This document shows positions 1 to 5,119 of a stretch of DNA of 6,524 nt, piece by piece. The notes beneath the pieces are model-generated. The model worked only from the letters and a program-made list of their open reading frames with translations. It did not search any database and was not told where the DNA came from. Source of the stretch: Solirubrobacterales bacterium 70-9 (GTDB lineage Bacteria > Actinomycetota > Thermoleophilia > Solirubrobacterales > 70-9); contig MKSH01000142.1 of assembly GCA_001898095.1 (NCBI GenBank), positions 621 through 7,144 on the forward strand, written 5' to 3'. The position numbers were made by a program, and so were the translations under genes. Positions within the stretch are counted from its first letter, which is position 1, and every line of letters starts with the position of its first letter.

Positions 1-1
1 G

Positions 2-994
2 ATCGCGCCCAGCCGCGGCACCCACCTGGTCCTCGACGCCGGCGACCTGCCGATGGGGAGCGCCGCCTGCATCATCCCGGCGGGCGAAGGGCGGATGATC
101 TTCGCTCTGCCTTGGTACGGGCGGACGCTGATCGGCACCACCGACAACGACTTCGAGGGCGACACCCGCCACCCGCGCCCGGCGGAGGCCGAAGTCGAGT
201 ACCTGCTGGACGCGGCCAACGCGTTCTTCGGCACGGAGCTCGGGCCGCGCGACCTGGTCGGCGCCTACGCCGGGGTGCGGCCGCTGATCTCGAGCGGCGA
301 CCCGCGCAAGTCGGTCGACATCTCGCGCAAGGAGGAGCTGTACGAGACGTCGTCGGGAATGCTGACGATTACGGGCGGGAAGCTCACGACTTACCGACGG
401 ATGGCGAAACTGACCGTCGACCGGCTGGTCGAGCGCGAAGGGCGCGAGGCGCCCTGTCGGACGGCCGAGATCCCGCTCGGGATGGAGGCGCGGCCGGCCG
501 ACCTGGAGGCGCCGGACGGGGTGGGGGAGGAGTCCCTGCCGCAGCTTTCCTTCCGTTACGGGCACGCGTCGAAGCGGGTGCTCGACCTCGCCCGGGAACG
601 GCCCGAGCTGGCGACGCCGATGGTCCCCGGTCGTCCCGACCTGCTTGCCGAGGCGGTGCTGGCGGCGCGCTCCGAGCAGGCCCGCTCGCTCGCCGACGTG
701 CTGCTGCGCCGCACCCGGCTGGGGATCCTGGCGGCGCCGGCGCTGCGCGACCCCGAGGTGCGGCGGCCGATCGCGGCGGCCCTGGGGGCAGAGCTCGGCT
801 GGTCGGAGGCGCGGATCGGGGCCGAGGTGGTCGCCTGGGACGACGTCGCTGCGACCGAAGGCGTGGATCCGGCGCTGGGGATCGGCGGCACCGCAACTGG
901 GTACCCGGACGGAGAGGCCGGCGAGGCGGCGAACCGGTACCCGGATGGGGAGGCCGGCGCGGGCGCCGGGTCCTCGGCCGAGCGCGTTGACTAA
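2..994 (+). CDS. glpD: FAD-dependent glycerol-3-phosphate dehydrogenase, C-terminal part (5' truncated by the window edge)
   Basis: This enzyme oxidises sn-glycerol 3-phosphate to dihydroxyacetone phosphate with FAD and passes electrons to the quinone pool at the inner face of the membrane. The frame is open from base 2 and gives 330 residues before TAA at 992-994; the N-terminal FAD-binding half lies outside. Family landmarks are visible: PSRGTHLVL near the left edge, IIPAGEGRMIFALPW, the GTTDNDFEGD segment, GVRPLISS, and GGKLTTYRRMA, the late FAD/substrate-contacting block. These are followed by the helical C-terminal domain found in bacterial GlpD (around LARERPEL to SEQARSLADVLLRRTRLG). 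The first ATG in the frame (53) is internal, because conserved sequence precedes it. The last 35 or so residues are a low-complexity Gly/Ala/Glu tail carrying a duplicated YPDGEAG motif, which is not part of the family core. The Rho-like gene follows after 12 bases and its ribosome-binding site overlaps this stop codon, so the two are probably co-transcribed. Identification is firm. Confidence 0.95.
   Translation: MAPSRGTHLVLDAGDLPMGSAACIIPAGEGRMIFALPWYGRTLIGTTDNDFEGDTRHPRPAEAEVEYLLDAANAFFGTELGPRDLVGAYAGVRPLISSGDPRKSVDISRKEELYETSSGMLTITGGKLTTYRRMAKLTVDRLVEREGREAPCRTAEIPLGMEARPADLEAPDGVGEESLPQLSFRYGHASKRVLDLARERPELATPMVPGRPDLLAEAVLAARSEQARSLADVLLRRTRLGILAAPALRDPEVRRPIAAALGAELGWSEARIGAEVVAWDDVAATEGVDPALGIGGTATGYPDGEAGEAANRYPDGEAGAGAGSSAERVD
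901..959 (+). repeat. In-frame direct repeat in the glpD 3' end
   Basis: Two 23-base copies (901-923 and 937-959) differ at two positions and start 36 bases (12 codons) apart. Both encode YPDGEAG, within the variable Gly/Ala-rich C-terminal tail. It looks like a recent local duplication in an unconstrained tail. No function is implied. Confidence 0.75.
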
Positions 995-999
995 GGTGG
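993..999 (+). promoter_or_regulatory. Ribosome-binding site overlapping the glpD stop codon
   Basis: AAGGTGG lies 7 bases before the ATG at 1007 and shares its first two bases with the glpD TAA stop. It fixes the start of the Rho-like gene. It also suggests that ribosomes terminating on glpD can feed translation of the next gene. Confidence 0.7.
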
Positions 1000-1006
1000 C
1001 CGTCCG

Positions 1007-1852
1007 ATGACCAAGACCGAGCTCGAATCCAAACATCTTTCTGACCTTCACCAGCTTGCCGCCGACGCCGGCGTCGAGCGGTACCGGATGCTCACGCGCG
1101 CCGAGCTGATCGAGCGCCTGAGCGACGGTGACGGCGGCGATTCCGCCTCCTCACGCGGCGGCGACGAGGAGCGCGAGCGCCCGCGGCGGCGTCGGCGGCG
1201 CTCGACTACCGGCCGCGAACGCGAGGAGCGCCAGGACGTCGAGGACGAAGAGGAGAAGCCCACCCGGGGCAGCCGCTCGCGCAAAGCCGCGGCCGACGAG
1301 GACGGCGACGAGTCGGACAAGGGCGCGGGCAAGGACGCCGAGGAGGATTCCGGCGACGACGAGGACGGCCCGCGGCCGAAACGCCGCCGCCGTCGGCGCC
1401 GCTTCGGCCGCCGCCGCGAGGGGCTCGCGATCCAGGATCTGCTGTTGCCGGCCGAGTCGGGCCGCCAGGCGGTCCTGCTCGCCGAGAGCCGCGAGGCGGC
1501 CACCGACCTGCTGCGCGGCGTCGCCGCCGACCTGGCCGCGGCCTCCGAGGGCCCCGATCCGGTCGCCCTCCTGATCGACCCGAGCCCCGAGGAGCTCGCC
1601 GACTGGAAGCGCGAGGCGCCCCAGGCCGAGCTCGTCTCCGCCGGTCAGGCCCGTCACGCGAACGATGCCCTGGCCGCGGCGCAGCGCCGCGCGGGCGACG
1701 GCGAAGACGTGATCCTCCTGATCGACTCCCTGACCCGCTTCACCGAGTCGTTCGGCGACACCGACGGCGCCAAGGAGCTCTTCGACGCCGGCCGCGGGGA
1801 CATCAAGGGCAAGGGATCGCTGACCGTAGTGGTCGCTCTGGAGCGCGGCTAG
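1007..1852 (+). CDS. Degenerate Rho-like protein (Rho N-terminal domain plus inactivated ATPase remnant)
   Basis: The product has 281 residues. Residues 1-40 (ESKHLSDLHQLAADAGVERYRMLTRAELIERL) match the Rho N-terminal helical domain. Residues 41-137 are a low-complexity acidic/arginine linker with an unbroken Arg run (126-132) after PK. Residues 139-281 can be laid on the Rho RecA-like core from memory of the E. coli protein. GRQAVLLAESREAATDLL (152-169) aligns without gaps to the Walker A block, but PPKAGKT has become ESREAAT, so the P-loop Gly and Lys are both Ala (164, 165). LLIDPSPEEL (188-197) matches LLIDERPEEV, with the catalytic Glu and the following Arg replaced by Pro192-Ser193. DVILLIDSLTRF (234-245) keeps the Walker B aspartate (D240). 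GKGSLTVVVAL (268-278) matches the GGSLTIIATAL strand, and the protein ends there. The cold-shock RNA-binding domain, Q- and R-loops and arginine finger are missing. Inference: it cannot hydrolyse ATP as Rho does. It could bind nucleic acid through the basic tract, associate with true Rho, or be a decaying paralogue. Start: ATG with an AAGGTGG site 7 bases upstream. Confidence 0.85.
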   Translation: MTKTELESKHLSDLHQLAADAGVERYRMLTRAELIERLSDGDGGDSASSRGGDEERERPRRRRRRSTTGREREERQDVEDEEEKPTRGSRSRKAAADEDGDESDKGAGKDAEEDSGDDEDGPRPKRRRRRRRFGRRREGLAIQDLLLPAESGRQAVLLAESREAATDLLRGVAADLAAASEGPDPVALLIDPSPEELADWKREAPQAELVSAGQARHANDALAAAQRRAGDGEDVILLIDSLTRFTESFGDTDGAKELFDAGRGDIKGKGSLTVVVALERG

Positions 1853-1861
1853 CGCGGGGCT

Positions 1862-1884
1862 AAAAAAGGCCGCTTCTCAGCGGC
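1862..1884 (-). terminator. Intrinsic terminator of the minus-strand gene
   Basis: Read on the minus strand, a 6-bp stem GCCGCT/AGCGGC (1869-1874 with 1879-1884) closes a GAGA tetraloop (GNRA type). It is followed after one C by six T (1867-1862). This is a classic Rho-independent terminator. The TGA stop of the 1877-2404 gene (1879-1877) sits in the loop and the first stem base. There is no T-run on the plus strand, so it does not serve the convergent Rho-like gene. Confidence 0.8.
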
Positions 1885-2404
1885 GGTAGGCGATGCGGCG
1901 CCACGACGGCTCCTTGCTGAGCTCGATGAGCTCGGAGCTGCGGTCGGGCTGGACGTAGCCGAAGGTCTGGGTGCGCTCGTCGAAGACGACGTCGAGCTCG
2001 CCCTCCTTCACCCGCTGGTCGAGCCAGGCGCCGCGGAAGACGAGGCGCCGGATCCAGTGGACGAGGCTGCGGTTGGAGGGACCGACCAGGTCCTCCCAGT
2101 TCTCGTTGATGTGCTCGCCGAGGGGGGAGCTGGGCTCGGCGATCTCGCCGCTGACCGCGAGGTCGAGGAGGTCGTCGAGCTCTTCCTGGCTCAGCCCTTG
2201 GTCGACGAAGGCCAGCTTCACCGCCGCCTGCTCGACCCGCTGCGCAAAGTCCTCCTCGTTGAACGCGAAGCGGAGCTCTCCGTACTCCAATACGTAATCG
2301 GAGCCAGACTCGTAATTCCCTCTGCGGGTCGTTTTCTTTTCCATGAGTTGAAGCCGAGCCGCGACGCAAGCCCGGCGTCGCAGGGGGTGGATCTTGCCGA
2401 TCAT
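1877..2404 (-). CDS. Unrecognised soluble acidic protein
   Basis: I do not recognise this 175-residue protein. It has no signal peptide or membrane segment, is rich in Glu/Asp, and appears to be mixed alpha/beta. A short strand-like YVLEYGELRFAF (37-48) leads into helices (EDFAQRVEQAAVKLAFVDQG, then SQEELDDLLDLAVSGEI). A tryptophan-containing central region follows (ENWEDLVGPSNRSLVHWIRRLVFRGAW, 101-127), then a strand pair (ELDVVFDERTQTFGYV) and a basic end. Codons are strongly G/C-ending from about residue 35 on, which supports real coding. The start is uncertain. ATG 2404 has AGGAGG 13 bases upstream, partly inside a hairpin. ATG 2344 (MEKKTTRRGNY) has no ribosome-binding site, but the protein looks more natural from there. 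It stands alone between convergent and divergent neighbours, so context gives no function. Confidence 0.75.
   Translation of the reverse strand: MIGKIHPLRRRACVAARLQLMEKKTTRRGNYESGSDYVLEYGELRFAFNEEDFAQRVEQAAVKLAFVDQGLSQEELDDLLDLAVSGEIAEPSSPLGEHINENWEDLVGPSNRSLVHWIRRLVFRGAWLDQRVKEGELDVVFDERTQTFGYVQPDRSSELIELSKEPSWRRIAYRR
2361..2381 (-). repeat. Hairpin in the leader or first codons of the minus-strand gene
   Basis: A perfect 7-bp inverted repeat, GCGACGC (2361-2367) and GCGTCGC (2375-2381), flanks a 7-base loop. It lies between the two candidate start codons at 2404 and 2344. It would therefore be 5' untranslated structure if 2344 is the true start, or coding if 2404 is. Seen directly; function unknown. 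Confidence 0.5.
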
Positions 2405-2413
2405 CCTAGTTCC

Positions 2414-2429
2414 GTGCCCTCCTGGGCAC
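2414..2429 (-). promoter_or_regulatory. Hairpin enclosing the ribosome-binding site
   Basis: A perfect 6-bp inverted repeat (2414-2419 with 2424-2429) has a 4-base loop. On the minus strand it reads GTGCCC-AGGA-GGGCAC, so the AGGAGG upstream of ATG 2404 lies in the loop and the start of the 3' arm. If transcribed it could limit ribosome access. It could equally be a small operator for either divergent gene. Confidence 0.45.
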
Positions 2430-2537
2430 CCACCTGAACGCGGGGTTGCACCGAGGAGGGATTTCGCCGGCGAGGGCGTATCGATCCCGGATGCAGGAGG
2501 GGGGAGAGAATCCCCTGCTCAGGGACTTATTCAGGTG

Positions 2538-2834
2538 ATGGACGCCGCCCGATTCGACGATCTTCCCCGCCGCGAGGTCCGCGGGAGTTATGTCCCGGTG
2601 GCGGTCGACTTCCGGGCGCGACTGCTCGGGCTGGCGTTCCTCGACCGGGCCGAATCGGGCCCCGGATTGCTCCTCCCGCGCTGCTCTTCGGTCCACACTT
2701 TCGGGATGAAGTTCGCGCTCGACGTGTACTTCCTGGGGCCGGACGACACGATCCTGAGCGCCCGCCGCGCGGTTCCGGCGCGCCGCTTCGTCGCCTGCCG
2801 CGGAGCGGCGGCGGTGCTGGAGATCCCGGCCTAG
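2538..2834 (+). CDS. DUF192 family small protein
   Basis: The product has 98 residues. RARLLGLAFLDRAESGPGLLLPRCSSVHTFGMKFALDVYFLGPDD (27-70), followed by VPARRFVACRGAAAVLEIPA at the end, has the DUF192 pattern. That pattern is a glycine-leucine strand (GLAF), an acceptance block ending in FGMKFALDVYFL (WMKNT...LDIIFL in other members), and a closing cysteine/glycine then VLE(I/L)PA. The fold is a small all-beta domain. Its biochemical role is not established, and many members are secreted, but this one shows no signal peptide. Start choice is weak. ATG 2538 has AGGGA 12 bases upstream and AGGTG directly abutting it; GTG 2535 would have AGGGA 9 bases upstream. It is divergent from the 1877-2404 gene and convergent with the membrane protein downstream. 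I recall DUF192 genes near Tad pilus loci in actinobacteria, which would fit the cpaB-like gene 3 kb away, but that link is tentative. Confidence 0.85.
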   Translation: MDAARFDDLPRREVRGSYVPVAVDFRARLLGLAFLDRAESGPGLLLPRCSSVHTFGMKFALDVYFLGPDDTILSARRAVPARRFVACRGAAAVLEIPA

Positions 2835-2886
2835 AGCGGTGTATGGCGGCGGGGAGCGGGCGGTGCCGCGCGGTGCGTCGCGGTCC

Positions 2887-3414
2887 TCAGTCCCAGCGAA
2901 CCGCGATGTCGGCCTCGGCCAGTTCGGCGAAATAGCGACGGCCGAGGCGGAACGAGGCCGCGGTGAGGAGGCGGTAGGCCGGTCCCCAGAGGGCGACCCA
3001 GGCGAAGACGACGAAGGTCTGCGACAGCAGCGTCTCCAGGCTGCCTTCGGCGGCGCCGTAGTCGAGCACTGCGGCGGCGCCCAGCGCGAGGAAGAAGACG
3101 AGCAGGCCGATCCGGGTCTCGCGCGGGGCGAAGGCGCGGCGGATCCAGTGGTGGCGCGCGTCGACCTTCATCGTCCGCAGGTCGGCCCGCACGGCGCCGA
3201 CGATCGCCGCCTCGTCGGCGCTCGCCCGCTCGCCCTCGGGCAGGACCAGCTGCAGGTGTGGCGTTCCGTGGGACTTCTTCGCCACTTCCGACCAGGCGTC
3301 GACGATCCGCTCGCGGGCCTCGTCGCTGAGCGGGCGCGAGGCCAACGGCTCGGCGCTCCAGGCGTCGAAGAGCGCCGCCGTCGAGGGGATGCGGATCGCG
3401 ATCTCGGTCGCCAC
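2887..3414 (-). CDS. Small membrane protein with two transmembrane segments, function unknown
   Basis: From GTG 3414 the product has 175 residues. The cytoplasmic-looking N-terminal half (EIAIRIPSTAALFDAWSAEPL... then LQLVLPEGE) is followed by an acidic/basic helix (70-100). Two hydrophobic segments come next, about 101-117 (RIGLLVFFLALGAAAVL) and 128-150 (TLLSQTFVVFAWVALWGPAYRLL), then a short tail ending AEADIAVRWD. The architecture resembles an unnamed family of small bacterial membrane proteins. Members, as I remember, begin with an IRIPS...LFD.W..PL motif, carry GLLFLAL and GWVALWRP-like membrane helices, and end in a short charged tail. I cannot name a function. The frame stays open upstream to an ATG at 3675, but that would run through the response regulator coding region. 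GTG 3414 is the only usable start after it, and it has no clear ribosome-binding site, with a hairpin directly upstream. The gene is divergent from the response regulator, so it may be its target. Confidence 0.75.
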   Translation of the reverse strand: MATEIAIRIPSTAALFDAWSAEPLASRPLSDEARERIVDAWSEVAKKSHGTPHLQLVLPEGERASADEAAIVGAVRADLRTMKVDARHHWIRRAFAPRETRIGLLVFFLALGAAAVLDYGAAEGSLETLLSQTFVVFAWVALWGPAYRLLTAASFRLGRRYFAELAEADIAVRWD

Positions 3415-3415
3415 C

Positions 3416-3435
3416 GGCGGGATTCTGGTCCCGCC
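3416..3435. promoter_or_regulatory. Inverted repeat abutting the GTG start of the membrane protein
   Basis: A perfect 7-bp inverted repeat, GGCGGGA (3416-3422) and TCCCGCC (3429-3435), has a 6-base spacer. It lies one base from the GTG 3414 start and occupies the place a ribosome-binding site would have. It could be an operator or an mRNA hairpin controlling translation of the minus-strand gene. Confidence 0.5.
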
Positions 3436-3439
3436 AGAG

Positions 3440-3455
3440 GTCGGATCCGTCCGAC
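3440..3455. promoter_or_regulatory. Operator-like inverted repeat in the divergent gap
   Basis: GTCGGA (3440-3445) and TCCGAC (3450-3455) form a perfect 6-bp dyad with a 4-base spacer, four bases after the previous repeat. It sits centrally between the divergent starts at 3414 and 3493. It is a candidate binding site for a dimeric regulator. OmpR-type regulators usually use direct repeats, so autoregulation by the neighbour is not implied. Confidence 0.45.
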
Positions 3456-3480
3456 TTCCCCGCGTCTTCCGTGAATCGGC

Positions 3481-3490
3481 GGGGGGAGAG
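3481..3490 (+). promoter_or_regulatory. Ribosome-binding site deciding the GTG start of the response regulator
   Basis: A purine run of six G followed by AGAG ends two bases before GTG 3493. It provides a GGGGAG core 4 bases away. No comparable site precedes the alternative ATG at 3520, so the GTG is preferred. Confidence 0.55.
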
Positions 3491-3492
3491 TC

Positions 3493-4236
3493 GTGCCCCT
3501 CCGGGCCCTTATCCCGACCATGCTGCCCAAACGAGAAGAGATCGCCACGATCGTCGTCTGCGAGGACGACGATGCCACCCTCGACCTGCTGTGCGACCAC
3601 CTGGCCGCGGACCGTTTCGAGGTCCTCCCGGCACCGAGCGCCGCCGACGCGCTGCGCCTCTGCCGCTACAACCACCCCGACCTGCTCCTCCTCGATCTCG
3701 CCCTGCCCGACGCTTCCGGTCTCGACGTCCTGCGCACGATCCGCGAGGCCGACGGGATCGACTCCCGCTTCGACCCGCGCCTGCCGATCATCGTCCTCAC
3801 CGGCCGCGGCGGCGCCACCGATCGGGTCCGCGGGCTCGACCTGGGAGCCGACGACTACGTGCAGAAGCCGTTCTCCTACGAAGAACTACGGGCGCGGATC
3901 ACCGCCGTCCTGCGGCGCGGCCACAGCCGCCACGAGGGCCCGGTCCGGGTCGGCGAGCTGCTCGTCGACCCCGCCCGCCGCCAGGTCAAGATCGGCGACC
4001 GCGAGGTCCACCTCTCGAAGAAAGAGTTCACGCTCCTCCGCGTGCTCGCCTCCGATCCCACGCGAGTGTTCAGCAAGGATGAACTCTTGAGGGACGTGTG
4101 GGGCTTCAACGCCCCGTCCGGGAAGACGCGGACCCTGGACAGTCATGCCAGCCGGCTGCGTCGCAAACTCGACCCCGAGCACGCCAAGTACGTGGTCAAC
4201 TGCTGGGGGATCGGCTACCGCCTTGTCGAGGGCTGA
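3493..4236 (+). CDS. OmpR/PhoB-type two-component response regulator
   Basis: The product is a 247-residue cytoplasmic transcription regulator. The receiver domain (about 17-142) has the acidic pocket EDD at 24-26, the phosphoacceptor D68 in LLLLDLALPDASG, T103 in VLTGRGG, and K125 in DDYVQKPFSYEEL. The loop before the fourth strand (DGIDSRFDPRLP) is a few residues longer than usual. The C-terminal winged helix (about 150-247) shows LSKKEFTLLRVLASDPTRVFSKDELLRDVWG, the recognition-helix region TRTLDSHASRLRRKL, and the wing YVVNCWGIGYRLV, where most relatives have a RGVGYR-like sequence. All residues needed for phosphorylation are present. GTG 3493 is chosen because GGGGAG (3483-3488) lies 4 bases upstream; ATG 3520 has no such site but would leave the receiver intact. 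No kinase is directly adjacent. The nearest is the minimal kinase at 5120, beyond a minus-strand gene. The gene ends before a strong hairpin. Confidence 0.95.
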   Translation: MPLRALIPTMLPKREEIATIVVCEDDDATLDLLCDHLAADRFEVLPAPSAADALRLCRYNHPDLLLLDLALPDASGLDVLRTIREADGIDSRFDPRLPIIVLTGRGGATDRVRGLDLGADDYVQKPFSYEELRARITAVLRRGHSRHEGPVRVGELLVDPARRQVKIGDREVHLSKKEFTLLRVLASDPTRVFSKDELLRDVWGFNAPSGKTRTLDSHASRLRRKLDPEHAKYVVNCWGIGYRLVEG

Positions 4237-4251
4237 GGCCGGCGTCGCGAG

Positions 4252-4289
4252 CGTGCGCTTGAGCCGGTCGGAGGCGGCTCAAGCGCACG
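4252..4289. terminator. Bidirectional hairpin between convergent genes, no T-tract
   Basis: A perfect 15-bp inverted repeat (4252-4266 with 4275-4289; core GTGCGCTTGAGCCG) closes an 8-base loop. It fills the 63-base gap between the stop codons of the response regulator (4236) and the ArsR-like regulator (4302). Neither strand has a T-run after it, so it is not a classic intrinsic terminator. T-less hairpins of this kind are common between genes in high-GC actinobacteria and may act as terminators or as 3'-end protection for both transcripts. Confidence 0.7.
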
Positions 4290-4299
4290 GTCGACAGGA

Positions 4300-4890
4300 T
4301 TACTTCGCCGCTTTGGGCGGCACCTCGAAGTGGAGGAGGGAGAGGCTGGTCGGGATGCCGTCGCCCTTCTCCTTGGCGAGGCGGTTGGTCGATTCCTCGC
4401 CGATCTTCATCGCCGACTCGAGGGTCTCGGTCAGCACCTTGCTCAGCGCGGTCCAACCCTCGTCGTCGAGGATCAGCGGCGTGCGCGAGATGTGGGTGTC
4501 GATGCGCGAGTCGATCGTGCCCTCGGTCATCGCCGCGGCGGCGTCCTGGCCGATCGCCTCGAGGACCACGCCGTCGATGCCCTTGCGCGCCGAGGCCGGG
4601 ATCTTGGCCCAGTCGGCGTCGCTGAAGAAGGCGCGCTCGGTGGCCCGGTAGAAGTGCTCGACCGCACCGCGGCGCGGCTCCGTTTTCACCAGTTCGACGC
4701 AGTTGTATTCGAGCAACGTTTTGACGTGATAGCTGACGTTGCCGAGCGGCTCGTCGAGTTCCTGGGCGAGCTGGTTCGGGCTGGAGATGCCCCGGTTGAG
4801 CGAGGTGAGGATGCGGACCCGGAGCGGGTGGGCGAGCGCCTTGGCCAGCTGCTGCGTGATGCCCTCTGGAGTCGTTCTGGTCTGCGGCAA
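4300..4890 (-). CDS. ArsR-like winged helix-turn-helix regulator
   Basis: The product is a 196-residue one-component DNA-binding protein. Residues 12-85 form the winged helix: TQQLAKALAHPLRVRILTSLN opens it, SPNQLAQELDEPLGNVSYHVKTLLEYNCVEL contains the turn and the recognition helix (NVSYHVKTLLE, 51-61), and VKTEPRRGAVEHFYRAT is the wing. Residues 90-175 are a helical C-terminal domain (FFSDADWAKIPASARKGIDGVVLEAI, then SRTPLILDDEGWTALSKVLTETLESAMKIGEES), about twice the length of a minimal ArsR protein and likely for dimerisation or ligand sensing. No cysteine metal-binding site is seen. This variant is, as I recall, expanded in Thermoleophilia. TTG 4890 is chosen because AAAGGAAG (4905-4898) lies 7 bases upstream. 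An alternative TTG at 4908 would add six residues but sits inside no ribosome-binding context. The product could act on its own promoter and on the divergent kinase-pilus operon. Confidence 0.9.
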   Translation of the reverse strand: MPQTRTTPEGITQQLAKALAHPLRVRILTSLNRGISSPNQLAQELDEPLGNVSYHVKTLLEYNCVELVKTEPRRGAVEHFYRATERAFFSDADWAKIPASARKGIDGVVLEAIGQDAAAAMTEGTIDSRIDTHISRTPLILDDEGWTALSKVLTETLESAMKIGEESTNRLAKEKGDGIPTSLSLLHFEVPPKAAK

Positions 4891-4897
4891 GGGTGGA

Positions 4898-4905
4898 CTT
4901 CCTTT
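4898..4905 (-). promoter_or_regulatory. Ribosome-binding site deciding the TTG start of the ArsR-like gene
   Basis: AAAGGAAG on the minus strand ends 7 bases before TTG 4890. It would lie inside the coding region if the upstream TTG 4908 were used, so it argues for the shorter 196-residue product. Confidence 0.6.
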
Positions 4906-4997
4906 CAATGGGAGCGGGAGCGAGACGGATGACGGATCGCGGCGCGCAGTCCGGGGGGAGCGGCGGTCCGTCCGTTAAGTATTCCAAGACAACCTGC

Positions 4998-5037
4998 GGA
5001 TTACCTAAGAGCGGTCGGTAAATCCGTCACACGGAAT
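4998..5037. promoter_or_regulatory. Overlapping operator-like dyads in the divergent ArsR/kinase gap
   Basis: The 229-base gap between TTG 4890 and ATG 5120 is less GC-rich than the rest of the window from about 4975 to 5055. Here GGATTACC (4998-5005) pairs with GGTAAATCC (5017-5025), with one unpaired base and an 11-base spacer. Overlapping it, AATCCGT-CAC-ACGGAAT (5021-5037) is a 17-base dyad with one mismatch. ArsR-family proteins typically bind imperfect dyads near their own promoter, so these are the natural candidate sites. I could not assign -35/-10 boxes with confidence on either strand, and I see nothing else in the gap. Confidence 0.45.
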
Positions 5038-5119
5038 CAACCCCCGATTTTGTCGCGCTGAGCGATCTGGATCTTTCGCGGCGGGGGAGAGTATCTGGCC
5101 GCCCTGACCTTAGGAAAGC

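Noticed and set aside
384..896. Minus-strand and alternate plus-strand open frames over glpD
   Set aside because: They have Arg/Pro/Ala-biased composition and lie opposite or across conserved GlpD sequence.
901..959. Direct repeats here and at 6031-6066 as CRISPR or mobile-element ends
   Set aside because: Each has only two copies, in frame and inside coding tails, with no spacers, no cas genes and no transposase.
1007..1852. Annotating this gene as functional transcription termination factor Rho
   Set aside because: The P-loop Gly-Lys, catalytic Glu, RNA-binding domain and C-terminal third are all missing, so the name would mislead.
2394..2537. Extending the DUF192 protein upstream to the ATG at 2394
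   Set aside because: The 48 added residues are Pro/Gly-rich, overlap the opposite gene's start region and hairpin, and are not expected for the family. The frame there looks non-coding.
2835..2886. A terminator between the DUF192 gene and the membrane protein
   Set aside because: Only a weak 5-bp CCGCG/CGCGG pairing (2866-2870 with 2879-2883) and no T-run were seen, which is expected by chance in such GC-rich DNA.
3415..3675. Extending the membrane protein upstream to the ATG at 3675
   Set aside because: The extension would run antisense through the response regulator's receiver domain, and the added residues show no membrane-protein character.
4909..5119. A riboswitch or small RNA in the divergent gap
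   Set aside because: Only short dyads are visible. No conserved aptamer core or T-tailed hairpin could be recognised.
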